Notes under the pieces: generated by a model
What the model was told of the DNA's origin: nothing
Databases searched by the model: none
The model's input: the letters and a program-made list of their open reading frames with translations, nothing else
Translations under genes and position numbers: made by a program
Assembly (NCBI GenBank): GCA_030038475.1
Contig: JASHOU010000043.1
Span: 1-49,543, forward strand
DNA: 49,543 bases
Direction: 5' to 3'
Source of the DNA: Terriglobales bacterium
GTDB lineage: Bacteria > Acidobacteriota > Terriglobia > Terriglobales > Acidobacteriaceae
Part shown: positions 31,783 to 40,823 of the stretch, piece by piece
Numbering within the stretch: the stretch's first letter is position 1
How the letters are laid out: each line of letters starts with the position of its first letter

Positions 31783-31842
31783 ACTTGGGTAGCGAAAAAT
31801 TGGGGTACGCCGGAAAATGGGGCAACGAAAAAAATTCGCCAA
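31783..31842. repeat. 15-bp degenerate tandem repeat before the dehydrogenase gene
   Basis: Units: ACTTGGGTAGCGAAA, AATTGGGGTACGCCG, GAAAATGGGGCAACG, and a decayed AAAAAAATTCGCCAA. The common core is A-TTGGGGTA-CG. Non-coding. Confidence 0.65.
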
Positions 31843-31883
31843 AGGCCAGACGAAAATCATCCAGTGAATTAAAGTCAATAATT

Positions 31884-33029
31884 ATGCGAACTGCAAGTAT
31901 GCGTCGTTTTCTTTTGCTCTCGTTTTGGCTGCCGTCTTTCGTTCTGCCCGAATTGGCTCACGCCGCGAATACCCCTTTCGACCTCGGAAAGTTGAAAGCG
32001 CCCCCGGGATTTCACATCTCGGTTTTCGCCGACAATATCGACAGCGCACGCATGTTGATCTTCACTCCCGGCGGAGTGCTCCTGGTGAGCGAATCGGGCG
32101 AAGGCAAAGTGGTCGCGCTGCCCGATCCCAAACACACCGGCCATGCCGCTCGAACCGTTACCATTCTCTCCGGACTGAATGAACCGCATGGCTTGGCGTT
32201 TTACGAAGGCAAATTGTACGTCGCCGAAAACGACAAGGTTCGCCGTTACGACTGGAACGAGGCGACTCTGCGCGCCACCAATCCGGTTACGCTCGCCGAT
32301 CTGCCCGATGGCGGCGGCCACTCCACCCGCAGCATCTTGTTTCACCAAGGCAAGATGTATGTATCGGCGGGATCGAGTTGCAACGTCTGTGTCGAAAAAG
32401 ATCCGCGCCGCGCCGCCGTCATGGAATTCAATCCCGATGGCAGCGGCATGAGAATCTTTGCTCACGGATTGCGAAACGCCGTGGGGATGGCGGTGAATCC
32501 CAAGACCGATACCATCTGGGTCACCGTCAACGGACGCGATTGGCTGGGCGACGATCTGCCGCCCGAAACCATCTACGATCTGGGAAAAGATGGCGGCGAC
32601 GGTGGCTGGCCATACTGCTACGGCGATCGCGTGCCCGACGCGAATTTCGCCAAGCCCGATGAGAACCGCTGCGTGAGTGTGCTCGAACCCAAGGTGCAAA
32701 TGCAGGCGCACTCGGCTCCGTTAGGATTGGCTTTTTATGCGGGATCTCAGTTTCCGCCCGAATATCGGAACAATATTTTTGTCGCCTTTCACGGATCGTG
32801 GAATCGCAGCGTTCCCACCGGATACAAGGTCGTGCGCGTGAAAGTCGACGACAAAGGCGAGCCGGTGGGCGGCGCCGAGGATTTCATCACCGGTTGGCTC
32901 GCGCCCGGCGAGACCAGGCACGGCCGCTGGATGGGCCGTCCCGTCGGAATTGTGTTCGCGAGCGATGGCGCGATGTATCTAAGCGACGACTCGGCGGGCG
33001 TCGTCTACCGCATTACCTACGCCAAGTGA
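31884..33029 (+). CDS. Periplasmic PQQ-type sugar dehydrogenase (sorbosone dehydrogenase family)
   Basis: A 381-residue exported six-bladed propeller protein of the soluble glucose/sorbosone dehydrogenase family, which in characterised members uses PQQ to oxidise sugars or aldehydes in the periplasm. A signal peptide (RRFLLLSFWLPSFVLPELAHA) is followed by LKAPPGFHISVFADNI. Blade signatures include NEPHGLAFYEGKLYVAENDK, GGGHSTRSILFHQGKMYVSAG, AHGLRNAVGMAVNP and WVTVNGRDWLGDDLPPE. The cysteine pair in SSCNVCVEK is usual for this subgroup. Two start codons (31884, 31899) are possible; neither has a good ribosome binding site. No pqq biosynthesis gene is in the window. Electron acceptor unknown. 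Confidence 0.85.
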   Translation: MRTASMRRFLLLSFWLPSFVLPELAHAANTPFDLGKLKAPPGFHISVFADNIDSARMLIFTPGGVLLVSESGEGKVVALPDPKHTGHAARTVTILSGLNEPHGLAFYEGKLYVAENDKVRRYDWNEATLRATNPVTLADLPDGGGHSTRSILFHQGKMYVSAGSSCNVCVEKDPRRAAVMEFNPDGSGMRIFAHGLRNAVGMAVNPKTDTIWVTVNGRDWLGDDLPPETIYDLGKDGGDGGWPYCYGDRVPDANFAKPDENRCVSVLEPKVQMQAHSAPLGLAFYAGSQFPPEYRNNIFVAFHGSWNRSVPTGYKVVRVKVDDKGEPVGGAEDFITGWLAPGETRHGRWMGRPVGIVFASDGAMYLSDDSAGVVYRITYAK

Positions 33030-33046
33030 ACGACCCGAAGTCAACC

Positions 33047-33706
33047 TCATTTTATGTCTTCCACCGTAATCTTTTGCTTCGCCCGCTCGATCAGACTTTT
33101 GTCGATTTCTGGCCAGCGAGCGCGGGCTTTGCCGCCTTCTCCGAGTTCGGCCGCGCTGAGGCCGATAGGCGTGAGGTCTTCTCCGTAGATGATCATCAGC
33201 TCCTGGCGTTTCTCTTTGTCCAGCAGGTGTACGAAGCGCACGTACATCATGCCGTAGGGCATCGTGTAGCCGTTTGCGCGAATGAGTTGCTCGATATGCT
33301 CGCGGTCGGAACCCGCCTCGATAGCGGCAGTACGCGATCGCACCCATGTGTCCACGTAAAAATCCAAGCCGCCAATTAGCGCGTGGCGGGGCGAATCGTA
33401 AGTGTGATGCAGGTCCGGCTTGCTCGGAAGATACTGCTCGAACTGCACCCAATATAATTTCTTGACGTTCCTCCCAGCGTCCGCTTCGACGAACGCGTGC
33501 AACTCGCAATCGGCATTGCCGTAGAGTACCCACCGGTCCGCTCCCAGATAATACGCCTCTTGGGGCAAGCTAATCCGCGCCTTTGGATCGCGATCCGAAG
33601 TGATGACATTGCCATGCACAGTGCGCTCGGGAACGGTACTTTGAGCCGCGAGCAGGCTGCAGATTGCGAACAGACATACGACCGTCAATTTTTGCGGATC
33701 AATCAT
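33047..33706 (-). CDS. Exported protein of unknown function
   Basis: A 219-residue protein with a signal peptide (KLTVVCLFAICSLLAAQS). I do not recognise the family. The mature sequence is soluble with conserved-looking blocks: RISLPQEAYYLGADRWVLYG, HAFVEADAGRNVKKLYWVQF, a histidine-containing DLHHTYDSPRHALIGGLDFY, and RFVHLLDKEKRQELMIIYGED. It is convergent with the dehydrogenase gene (17 bases apart) and stands alone upstream of the VOC gene. No catalytic motif can be named. Confidence 0.7.
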   Translation of the reverse strand: MIDPQKLTVVCLFAICSLLAAQSTVPERTVHGNVITSDRDPKARISLPQEAYYLGADRWVLYGNADCELHAFVEADAGRNVKKLYWVQFEQYLPSKPDLHHTYDSPRHALIGGLDFYVDTWVRSRTAAIEAGSDREHIEQLIRANGYTMPYGMMYVRFVHLLDKEKRQELMIIYGEDLTPIGLSAAELGEGGKARARWPEIDKSLIERAKQKITVEDIK

Positions 33707-33795
33707 TTACTCGGCCCATAATCGGATCGCGATCACCACGCGGCTTCCGGCATTACGCTAACTCGGTGCGGAATTAATTCGCTCAGGACTAGAGT

Positions 33796-34113
33796 TTACT
33801 CCGTTAAGTTGTAAATTAGGCCGTTCGGATCCTTGATGTAAACTCTCGGAACATTGGGTTCGTCTTTGATGATCGTGCAGCCCTTTTTCTGCAGATTCGC
33901 TTTCGCTTCTTTGACGTTTTTGACAGTAACTTCTAAAACAGGGCCGAGAACAGGGCCCGGCTCGATGAAAAGATTGATGTGTTTTCCGTGAAGGCCGATC
34001 ATTTTCGGGTTCCTATCGGTAATCTCAAATCCGAGAGCGTCGACATAGAATTCAGCGGCTTTCATCGGATCCTTAGCTTGAATGAGAATATCGGTACCGA
34101 ATGTATTTGCCAC
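33796..34113 (-). CDS. VOC-superfamily (glyoxalase/bleomycin resistance-like) protein
   Basis: A single-module vicinal-oxygen-chelate protein of 105 residues. The paired beta-alpha-beta-beta-beta units are visible: DILIQAKDPMKAAEFYVDALGFEI, INLFIEPGP, LEVTVKNVKEAKANLQKKGC and VYIKDPNGLIYNLTE, the last with the C-terminal metal-ligand glutamate. The GTG at 34113 is chosen because GGAGGGAG precedes it by a normal distance; a GTG five codons earlier overlaps that site. Substrate unknown; the family includes isomerases, dioxygenases and binding proteins. Confidence 0.83.
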   Translation of the reverse strand: MANTFGTDILIQAKDPMKAAEFYVDALGFEITDRNPKMIGLHGKHINLFIEPGPVLGPVLEVTVKNVKEAKANLQKKGCTIIKDEPNVPRVYIKDPNGLIYNLTE

Positions 34114-34200
34114 AAATGCTCCCTCCACTGCTAATGCCGTTCTACGCTGCGCGGATTATAGACCGATAGCGGAATCAAGTTGTCGGCCTCGGGCGCCGGC

Positions 34201-35316
34201 TTACTCAGAACAATACTTCTCGTACTGCTGGTAAATAAACGGGTCAGTCATCCCGGCGATGTAGTCGCAGATCACGCGCGGCAGCGGCTCGTGGGCGGCT
34301 TTTTCGCGGTAGTTGTGCGGCAGGTCACCGGGTTCTTCCATCCAGTGGGCAAAGAGCTCTCCCGTGATGCGTTCCGCGTCTTCCTTCTCGGCAGCCAAAG
34401 CCGGACTGTAATAGAGGTTCTCGTAAAGAAAGTTCTTCAGCCTCCGGCGTTGCTCTTCGACGGGCGGACTGAAAGCTGCCAATCGTTCTTTATGCCGGCG
34501 AACATCTTGCACGGAATGCACGCCGGCGATCTCCACTCGCTGCGCTGTGTTTGCGATCAGATCTCCCACAAAGACGTCAAAAATACTTTTCAATGCCTCG
34601 TTAAAGATCAATTTCTCGGCAACATTCGGATAACGGCTCTTCGCTTCGGCGTAGTGCCGCGCAAACAAATCGACCTCGTCCGCTACCTGCTCAATGGTCA
34701 ACAGCCGCGCTTCATAACCGTCGTCGAGATCGGCGGTGCTATAAGCAATTTCGTCGGTCAAGTCGATAAGCTGCGCTTCGAGCGGCGGGCGCTCCTCGAG
34801 CAGATACTCGGCCAGATCAGGATGATCGCTGGCGCTGTAGTCGCGCGAATGTTTGATGATGCCTTCCCGCACTTCGAAGGTCAAATTCAGCCCTCGAAAA
34901 GCGGCGTAGCGGAGTTCGAAGTCTTCCACAATTCGAAGCGCGTGCAGGTTGTGATCGAACGATAAGCCATGTTGCCGCATGGCGGCATCGAGTGCTTTTT
35001 CTCCCGAATGTCCAAACGGAGGATGGCCCAGGTCATGCACCAACGCCAGCGCCTCGACCAGATCGGCGTTCAGGCCAAGTTGCGCGGCAATGGTGCGTGA
35101 AATCTGCGCGACCTCGATGGTATGCGTTAGGCGATTGCGGAAGTGATCGGAATAACGGCGCGTGAAAACCTGAGTCTTCGCTTCAAGACGCCGAAAGGCG
35201 CGGGCGTGAACCACGCGGTCGCGGTCACGTTGATAATCATTGCGATAGGGATGCGCTGGTTCGCGATGGCGCCGTCCGCGAGAGTCCTCCACGCGCACGG
35301 CATAATCGACGAGCAT
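34201..35316 (-). CDS. dgt: dGTP triphosphohydrolase (HD domain)
   Basis: This enzyme hydrolyses dGTP (or dNTPs) to nucleoside and triphosphate, controlling dNTP pools. At 371 residues it is the short bacterial type. The HD metal site is complete: His65 in NRLTHTIEVAQISRTIAAQL, His-Asp at 94-95 in LVHDLGHPPFGHSGE, and a later Asp in LTDEIAYSTADLDDG. The N-terminus (RNDYQRDRDRVVHARAFRRL) carries the family signature. It ends 32 bases past the VOC region and is transcribed from 35316; the TPR gene upstream ends about 90 bases before it on the same strand. Confidence 0.92.
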   Translation of the reverse strand: MLVDYAVRVEDSRGRRHREPAHPYRNDYQRDRDRVVHARAFRRLEAKTQVFTRRYSDHFRNRLTHTIEVAQISRTIAAQLGLNADLVEALALVHDLGHPPFGHSGEKALDAAMRQHGLSFDHNLHALRIVEDFELRYAAFRGLNLTFEVREGIIKHSRDYSASDHPDLAEYLLEERPPLEAQLIDLTDEIAYSTADLDDGYEARLLTIEQVADEVDLFARHYAEAKSRYPNVAEKLIFNEALKSIFDVFVGDLIANTAQRVEIAGVHSVQDVRRHKERLAAFSPPVEEQRRRLKNFLYENLYYSPALAAEKEDAERITGELFAHWMEEPGDLPHNYREKAAHEPLPRVICDYIAGMTDPFIYQQYEKYCSE

Positions 35317-35408
35317 GGGAAAAGTTTAGCAGCCCTGTTCGCCAAAAAGGTTTGTTAAAGAAGATGCTCTCGGCGATCTCCGCGTCTCGGCGTGAAAATC
35401 CCCGTCGA

Positions 35409-37502
35409 CTATTTCGTCGCTTCTTCTTTGGCCAGCTTCATCTTTGCCGAATCCAGTTTTTTCTGCACTCGAGCCTGATCCGCCGGATCGACCTCAGCCG
35501 AGATGCTGCGGTTCCACTCGGTGAGCGCGCGTTCCCAGTTGGTTGCGGCCAGCTTCAGCCGTCCAGTCTTCTGATACAAATCGCCAAGGTGGTCCAGTAC
35601 CGTCGGATCGGAATTGATTTTTTGCGACGCTTTCAGCAGATTGTCTTCCGCGAGCTCATACTTGCCCAGACGGAAGTAAGCCCACCCCAGAGAATCGAGA
35701 TAAGCCCCGTTGGCGGGATCCAGATCGACCGCGCGCTTGATGTAACCGAGCGCTTCTTCCAGCTTCATGTTCTGGTCGGCGAGCATGTATCCGAGATAAT
35801 TCAGCGCCGAAGCATGCCCGGGATCGCTGGCCAGCACCTTCTTGAATTCTGTTTCCGCATCGGAATAGCGATGCTCGCGCTCAAACGTCGATCCGCGCAG
35901 AAACCACACATACTCCTTGTCGTCCGTCTTGGTCGAGATCTGCTCGGCTTTGTCGAGATCCTGTTCGGCGTCGCTGAACCTGCGCAGTCGCGTGTTCATT
36001 TGCGCCAGCGTGATGTAGACCTGGCGGTCTTTTTCCGGATCGCCGGTCAGCATCGCGTGCACGTCTTTGAGCGCCTTGTCGGCTTGCCCCATATCGGCCT
36101 GTTGCGCCGCCAGCACCATCTTCAAATCGCGGCTGGTAGGCAGTTTCCGCACCGCCTCCTGCGCCACGTCGGTCGCCTTTTGCCATTCCTTGGCGTCGCG
36201 CCAGGTATCGATAATCTGCTGATAGCCTCGCTCGATGTTTTCGTCGCCGCCGAGCGCAACAATTTCTCGGAACTTTTCTACCGCAGCTTGGTTGTTGCCC
36301 TGGTCGCGATAGATCGTGCCCAGCCGCTCCAGAAACACGGCGCGATTGCTCTTTTCGCCATTCGAATACTTGCCGTCAGGCTTCTCCGATTTCTTGAGCA
36401 GATCGAGCATGATCGGAATAGCGTCGTCATACCGTCCCTGCGCCTGATAAATGGCGGCAATGTTGTAGGGAACCTCGACCGAGTCCTGCACCATGGATTC
36501 GGCTTTTTTCAAATTCTCCAGCGCTAAATCGAACTTGCCCTGCTTGCGATAGATTTCTGCGATGCGAACGTAGGTTTGCGCGTCTTCCGGATTCGCGTCG
36601 GCGATGACCTTGTACTGTTCAAGCGCGGCATCCGCCTGGCCATCGTTCAGCAGGTTTTCCGCCAGGCCGCGAATCGCATCCAGATTGTCGCGATCCAGTT
36701 CGATGGCATGGCGATAGGCGTCGACGGCTTTCTTATATTCCTTTTGTTGCTCGTAGGTGTAGCCGAGCGCCGAATAGAGCTTGGCTGAGCGCTCCGTGTT
36801 CGGCACCGAGCTCAGCACTTCAGCCGCGCGCGCCGTGTCGCCCAGTTCGTTGTAGAGATAGGCCAACGTCGTGACGGCTTCCTCGGAATCGGGGTCGAGC
36901 TTCACCGCCGTCTTGAATTCGCTCTCCGCTTTTTGCAGATCGTTGTTCAGGCGGTACAGGCGACCAAGCAGCAGGTGGTCATCCATGCTGTCCGGTTGCA
37001 GCCGCACGATCTGTTCGTACTGTTCGATGGCCAGTTTAAGAATGCTGTCCGAACCGCTGCCCGCCTGCATGTCGCCGAGCGAGCGCAGATAGATCCTTCC
37101 CAGCAGACGCCGGGCTTCAAGATTATTAGGATTGCGCTTGATGATATCCTGGGCCTCGACCACCGCATCCCGAATGCGCCCAGTCTTAGCGTAGAGCTCG
37201 GCCAGACCCGCGGTCAGGTATGCGGAAGTCGGGTCGGCATCGATGGCGGCGCGGTATTCCTCAATCGCTTTGTTGGCTAACTCACTGCGACCGTAGGTTG
37301 CCACCTGTTCCTCATACATGTGCGCGAGGGTGAAATGGTAATAGGCGGCGGCGCGATCGGGCGTTTTAGCCTTCGTCGCGGACTCAGTGGTGGCGGGCTG
37401 AGTGTCGGAATTCGAACCCGAATCACGAGCCGGCTGATCTTGGGAGAGTAAAGTGCCGGCAAAAAGTAAGCTAAGACTGATAACGCAAAACAATTTTTTC
37501 AT
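35409..37502 (-). CDS. Exported tetratricopeptide-repeat protein
   Basis: A 697-residue protein with a signal peptide (MKKLFCVISLSLLFAGTLLS) followed by an acidic, Thr/Ser-rich segment and then about fifteen TPR units to the C-terminus, for example AIEEYRAAIDADPTSAYLTA, AESEFKTAVKLDPDSEEAVT and YIKRAVDLDPANGAYLDSLG. TPR arrays are protein-docking scaffolds; export suggests a role in envelope assembly, secretion or polysaccharide handling. The start is the ATG at 37502 with AGGA upstream; a TTG two codons earlier is unlikely. No enzymatic domain is present. It lies between purH and dgt, with 170 bases to purH. Confidence 0.87.
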   Translation of the reverse strand: MKKLFCVISLSLLFAGTLLSQDQPARDSGSNSDTQPATTESATKAKTPDRAAAYYHFTLAHMYEEQVATYGRSELANKAIEEYRAAIDADPTSAYLTAGLAELYAKTGRIRDAVVEAQDIIKRNPNNLEARRLLGRIYLRSLGDMQAGSGSDSILKLAIEQYEQIVRLQPDSMDDHLLLGRLYRLNNDLQKAESEFKTAVKLDPDSEEAVTTLAYLYNELGDTARAAEVLSSVPNTERSAKLYSALGYTYEQQKEYKKAVDAYRHAIELDRDNLDAIRGLAENLLNDGQADAALEQYKVIADANPEDAQTYVRIAEIYRKQGKFDLALENLKKAESMVQDSVEVPYNIAAIYQAQGRYDDAIPIMLDLLKKSEKPDGKYSNGEKSNRAVFLERLGTIYRDQGNNQAAVEKFREIVALGGDENIERGYQQIIDTWRDAKEWQKATDVAQEAVRKLPTSRDLKMVLAAQQADMGQADKALKDVHAMLTGDPEKDRQVYITLAQMNTRLRRFSDAEQDLDKAEQISTKTDDKEYVWFLRGSTFEREHRYSDAETEFKKVLASDPGHASALNYLGYMLADQNMKLEEALGYIKRAVDLDPANGAYLDSLGWAYFRLGKYELAEDNLLKASQKINSDPTVLDHLGDLYQKTGRLKLAATNWERALTEWNRSISAEVDPADQARVQKKLDSAKMKLAKEEATK

Positions 37503-37672
37503 GAACAATCCTGCAATCTCTTAATCGCAGCCCACACCTGTTTTGGATGCTGAACCATGGCCATACGGATTTTACTATTCTACCCTTGGCGCGACTTTTG
37601 CGTGGAAAGAAAGGTTGGGGATGAAGCCTAAAGTACAGGGGCTTTGGAATGTTTTGTCAAAAAAAGTAAAGG

Positions 37673-39238
37673 CTAATGCCGGAAATGCCGGACTCCGGTA
37701 AATATCATCGCCAACCCAAGACGATCAGCCGCCTCGATGACCTCGCGGTCCCGCACCGACCCTCCCGGCTGAATGACGGCGGTCGCGCCCGCCTTGGCGA
37801 CTTCCTCGACGCCGTCAGGGAAGGGAAAAAAAGCGTCGGATGCCACCACACTCCCTTTCAGCGGCAGTTGCGCCTTCATGGCGCCCACCTTGCAGGAATC
37901 GACGCGGCTCATCTGTCCGGCCCCGACGCCTACGGTTTGCCCGTCGCGGGCGTAAAGAATGGCATTCGATTTCACGTGCTTGCAGACCTTCCAGGCAAAG
38001 AGCAAAGCCCGTTTCTCTTCCGCAGTCGGCGGGCGTTGGGTAACCACCTTCAGATCGGCTTCACTCAGCTGGTGCCGATCCGCATCCTGCACCAGCATGC
38101 CGCCGGAGATATTTTTCAGCACCCAGTTTTGCTCGCCGGCTGGCACCTCAACCAGGCGCAGGTTTTTCTTTGCCGCAAATATGGCTTTCGCGTTTTCGTC
38201 GAATGCGGGAGCGGCGATGACCTCGAGAAACAGCTTGCCCATCTCCGCCGCGGCTGCGCCATCGACCGTGCGGTTCACTCCGATCACGCCGCCAAACGCC
38301 GAGACCGGATCGCATTCGAGCGCGCGCATATAGGCTTCCGCCAGCGTCTTGCCGGTCGCCGTTCCGCACGGGTTGGTGTGTTTGATGATTGCACAAATCG
38401 GCTCATCGAATTCCTGTGCCAGATCCCACGCGGCTTGCAGATCGACGATGTTGTTGTAAGAGAGTTCTTTTCCTTGCACCTGCCGCGCATTGGCTACGCC
38501 CGCACCGGATGCGTCTTTGTACATCGCTGCTTTCTGGTGCGGATTCTCTCCATAGCGGAGATCAATCACCTTCTCAAAGGACAACCGCAAGGTTTGCGGA
38601 AAATCCTCCGCAGGCTTTAATTCCAAACCATGCGAGTCGGATCCGCTGCCCACTCGTTCGAGCGTCGATGCGATCGCGGAATCATATGCAGCGGTGGTAG
38701 CGAAGGCTTTCTGCGCCAGCCGCCATTTTGTTTCCTTCGATAACGAACCGCCCGATTGGGTCATTTCCTCGGCGATCGCGGCGTAGTCGGCCGGTGAGGT
38801 CACGATCGCGACATCCTGAAAATTCTTCGCGGCGGAACGGATCATCGACGGCCCACCGATATCGATGTTCTCGATCAGCTCTTCGAACCGCACGCCCGGC
38901 TTGGCCGCGGTCTTTTCGAAGGCGTAAAGATTGACCACAACCATGTCGATCGCTGGAATGCCATGCTCCGCGACGGCAGCGCGGTGCGCGCTGTTTTCCC
39001 GCCGGTGCAGAATGCCTCCGTGAACCTTGGGATGCAGCGTCTTGACGCGCCCATCAAGCATTTCAGGGAAACCCGTCAGCTCGGAAATATCCTTCACTGC
39101 GATGCCGGAATCACGCAGCAGCTTGGCCGTGCCACCGGTAGAAATCAATTCGACCCCCAGTGCGGCCAGTTGTCGCGCAAAATCCACCAGTCCAGATTTA
39201 TCGGTGACACTGAGTATGGCGCGCTGAATCTTCGACAT
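37673..39238 (-). CDS. purH: Bifunctional AICAR transformylase / IMP cyclohydrolase
   Basis: This enzyme catalyses the last two steps of purine synthesis, AICAR to FAICAR to IMP. At 521 residues it has normal length. The N-terminal cyclohydrolase (MGS-like) domain shows [35 protein letters not shown] and [15 protein letters not shown]; the transformylase domain has [11 protein letters not shown], the catalytic KHTNPCG and the terminal [20 protein letters not shown]. All hallmark motifs are intact. It stands alone, with no other pur gene next to it. Confidence 0.97.
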   Translation of the reverse strand: MSKIQRAILSVTDKSGLVDFARQLAALGVELISTGGTAKLLRDSGIAVKDISELTGFPEMLDGRVKTLHPKVHGGILHRRENSAHRAAVAEHGIPAIDMVVVNLYAFEKTAAKPGVRFEELIENIDIGGPSMIRSAAKNFQDVAIVTSPADYAAIAEEMTQSGGSLSKETKWRLAQKAFATTAAYDSAIASTLERVGSGSDSHGLELKPAEDFPQTLRLSFEKVIDLRYGENPHQKAAMYKDASGAGVANARQVQGKELSYNNIVDLQAAWDLAQEFDEPICAIIKHTNPCGTATGKTLAEAYMRALECDPVSAFGGVIGVNRTVDGAAAAEMGKLFLEVIAAPAFDENAKAIFAAKKNLRLVEVPAGEQNWVLKNISGGMLVQDADRHQLSEADLKVVTQRPPTAEEKRALLFAWKVCKHVKSNAILYARDGQTVGVGAGQMSRVDSCKVGAMKAQLPLKGSVVASDAFFPFPDGVEEVAKAGATAVIQPGGSVRDREVIEAADRLGLAMIFTGVRHFRH

Positions 39239-39360
39239 GAAGCCTCGGGAGCGAAAAGAGATTTTAGCAGTTTGGGAAGGAGTTCAGTTCTCAGCGAAAC
39301 ACGATTCAGGCTTCGATGTCTGAAGAAAGGAGGGCGGGTAACCAAATCCCACCGATCAAA

Positions 39361-39381
39361 ACCTGAGACCTGAGACCCGAG
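39361..39381. repeat. Three 7-bp units 8 bases after a stop codon
   Basis: ACCTGAG, ACCTGAG and ACCCGAG in tandem. They lie directly downstream of the minus-strand gene that ends at 39390; in that transcript they read CTCAGGT-type heptamers. Confidence 0.8.
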
Positions 39382-39389
39382 AATCGCCT

Positions 39390-40037
39390 CTAGCTCTTCG
39401 CCTTCGCTTTGAGTTTGACCTGCCCGCCCTGCATCTCCACCGAGTATTCAACCGCATCGCAGCCGTGCTGTTTGCGCAATTCGCTGGTCTTTTTCTTGAC
39501 GAAGGCGGCGAATGAATCGAGATCGCCGGAAACCTTTTCTCCCGATTTTTGCTTTGCTCCAATCAGTGCCTTGTAGAGCGATTCTACTTGCCTGCGCTCG
39601 TCGGCCGCGCCTGAGCACTGGATCGAGAATGGCTGATCGTCTTCATGGTTGCCCCCGGATGTCCCTGCACCCGCCGCTTGACCGGCGTGGCTTAGGCCGT
39701 ACGCCGGATGGTGCTTGGCTTCCCGCTCCTCAACCACGCGCACGCCTTGCACCGCCAGCAGCGCATCCTGTGGACGGCGGAAGCCCTCCTCGCGAATCCG
39801 CAATTTCTTGCGCCACAGGTCGCTTTGGATCGCGTAGCGCTGTGCCATCTCGTTGTAGCGGAAGCGCTGCGAAAAACTCATCCGCGTGCCATCGCTGAAT
39901 TTTCGGATTAACGAGACAACCTTCCATTCCACATCCGTAGGAGGGCGTTTGGCGGGATTGTTGAAGAATATTTCATATTCGATCTTCAGTCGGCGCAGTT
40001 GCTGATCGAGCAGATTCAGTTCTTCATCAATCGTCAC
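39390..40037 (-). CDS. Conserved hypothetical protein (MXAN_5187-like C-terminal domain)
   Basis: A 215-residue cytoplasmic protein with no signal peptide or membrane segment. The N-terminal half is a helical module, TIDEELNLLDQQLRRLKIEY followed by EIFFNNPAKRPP and RMSFSQRFRYNEMAQRY, which resembles the C-terminal domain of the Myxococcus MXAN_5187-type proteins. A flexible Gly/Ala/His-rich linker (about 118-150) leads to a second part (RRQVESLYKALIGAKQKSGE to VKLKAKAKS). It starts with GTG, with GGGGA about six bases upstream. Function unknown. Its stop codon is followed by a heptamer repeat. Confidence 0.7.
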   Translation of the reverse strand: MTIDEELNLLDQQLRRLKIEYEIFFNNPAKRPPTDVEWKVVSLIRKFSDGTRMSFSQRFRYNEMAQRYAIQSDLWRKKLRIREEGFRRPQDALLAVQGVRVVEEREAKHHPAYGLSHAGQAAGAGTSGGNHEDDQPFSIQCSGAADERRQVESLYKALIGAKQKSGEKVSGDLDSFAAFVKKKTSELRKQHGCDAVEYSVEMQGGQVKLKAKAKS

Positions 40038-40291
40038 AAGGATTCCCCGTCAACAGCTTAGCGTCTAAACAACACCTTGACGAGGTTCCTCTGGACACGG
40101 GAGTTATAGTACGAAAGTACCTGAAACCGGCAGTCAAGTCTTAGTCGTCAGCCCTCACCGAACACTGATCAGTGGAACGCCCCATCCAGCAAATGCAACG
40201 AGTGGAGATCTCCGTCTCTCCGCTCACGAGATGGATGCAGTTGACTGAGATCTGACAGCTGAGAACTGGCAACTGACAACTGAGAACTGCC
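40038..40291. other. Intergenic region holding a seven-unit heptamer array
   Basis: No gene is visible in these 254 bases. The right end (40243-40291) is entirely heptamer repeat. The left part must hold the promoter of the gene starting at 40037; no clear boxes were identified. Confidence 0.5.
40243..40291. repeat. Seven 7-bp units abutting the stop codon of the XRE gene
   Basis: GACTGAG, ATCTGAC, AGCTGAG, AACTGGC, AACTGAC, AACTGAG, AACTGCC, ending one base before the TGA of the minus-strand regulator gene. The consensus is AACTGAG. This is the longest heptamer array in the window. Confidence 0.88.
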
Positions 40292-40636
40292 TCACTTCGA
40301 ATTCGAGGCCATCTTCTTAACCATCGCCAGCACCAGCTTGCGGTCGCTGTCGTTCAGGTTGGCCGAATAGCGCCGCATCTGGCTGAGAAAGCGGACTTCA
40401 TCGTCAGACAGCGGCGGCAATCCCTTGGGCCCGTTGTTATGGCCCTCGGCAAAGAATTGCGACAAGGCCAAATCCATCGCCCCGGCGATTTTGGCGAGCG
40501 TATCGAGCGAAGGAATAGTGTGCCCGTTCTCAACCCGCGACAGGTAGCAGCGTAACAAGCCGGTGCGTTTCTCGATATCGCCCTGGGACATGCTGCGCTG
40601 CAGCCGAAAATTGCGGATGGTCTCGCCGATATTCAT
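40292..40636 (-). CDS. XRE-family transcriptional regulator
   Basis: A 114-residue DNA-binding protein with an N-terminal Cro/C1-type helix-turn-helix: IGETIRNFRLQRSMSQGDIE, KRTGLLRCYLSRVENGHTIP and SLDTLAKIAGAMDLALSQFF. The C-terminal 50 residues (LPPLSDDEVRFLSQMRRYSA and the basic end KLVLAMVKKMASNSK) are helical and have no recognised ligand domain. It stands alone between two intergenic stretches, so its target cannot be guessed from context. Confidence 0.88.
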   Translation of the reverse strand: MNIGETIRNFRLQRSMSQGDIEKRTGLLRCYLSRVENGHTIPSLDTLAKIAGAMDLALSQFFAEGHNNGPKGLPPLSDDEVRFLSQMRRYSANLNDSDRKLVLAMVKKMASNSK

Positions 40637-40823
40637 ATCGAAGGGTCACTAACTGACGTCGAAAGAAAAGATGCGACATAGTAACCAGTGCGGTACCTTC
40701 TGGCAAGTGGAAATTCCTGAGCTTCGGCCCGAACCGATTCAATGATTATTTTCAGCAGGATGCTGCGAGCGCCAGAGTCCTAAAGAGCCTTGACCGGCAC
40801 GGGTTCGGGAGCTCTGCTCCATC

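Larger units (their letters stand above)
31448..31883. other. Divergent intergenic region between the OmpA-like and dehydrogenase genes
   Basis: About 436 bases without a gene. It contains a TTTGG-GTG-CCAAA dyad (31613-31625), an ATAAAG/CTTTAT inverted repeat around an A/T-rich core (31639-31658), a possible plus-strand promoter (31707-31737) and a 15-bp repeat array (31783-31842). Confidence 0.5.

Noticed and set aside
31875-32711. A 278-codon minus-strand frame antisense to the sugar dehydrogenase gene
   Set aside because: The opposite strand encodes a complete propeller protein with family motifs; the antisense frame has none.
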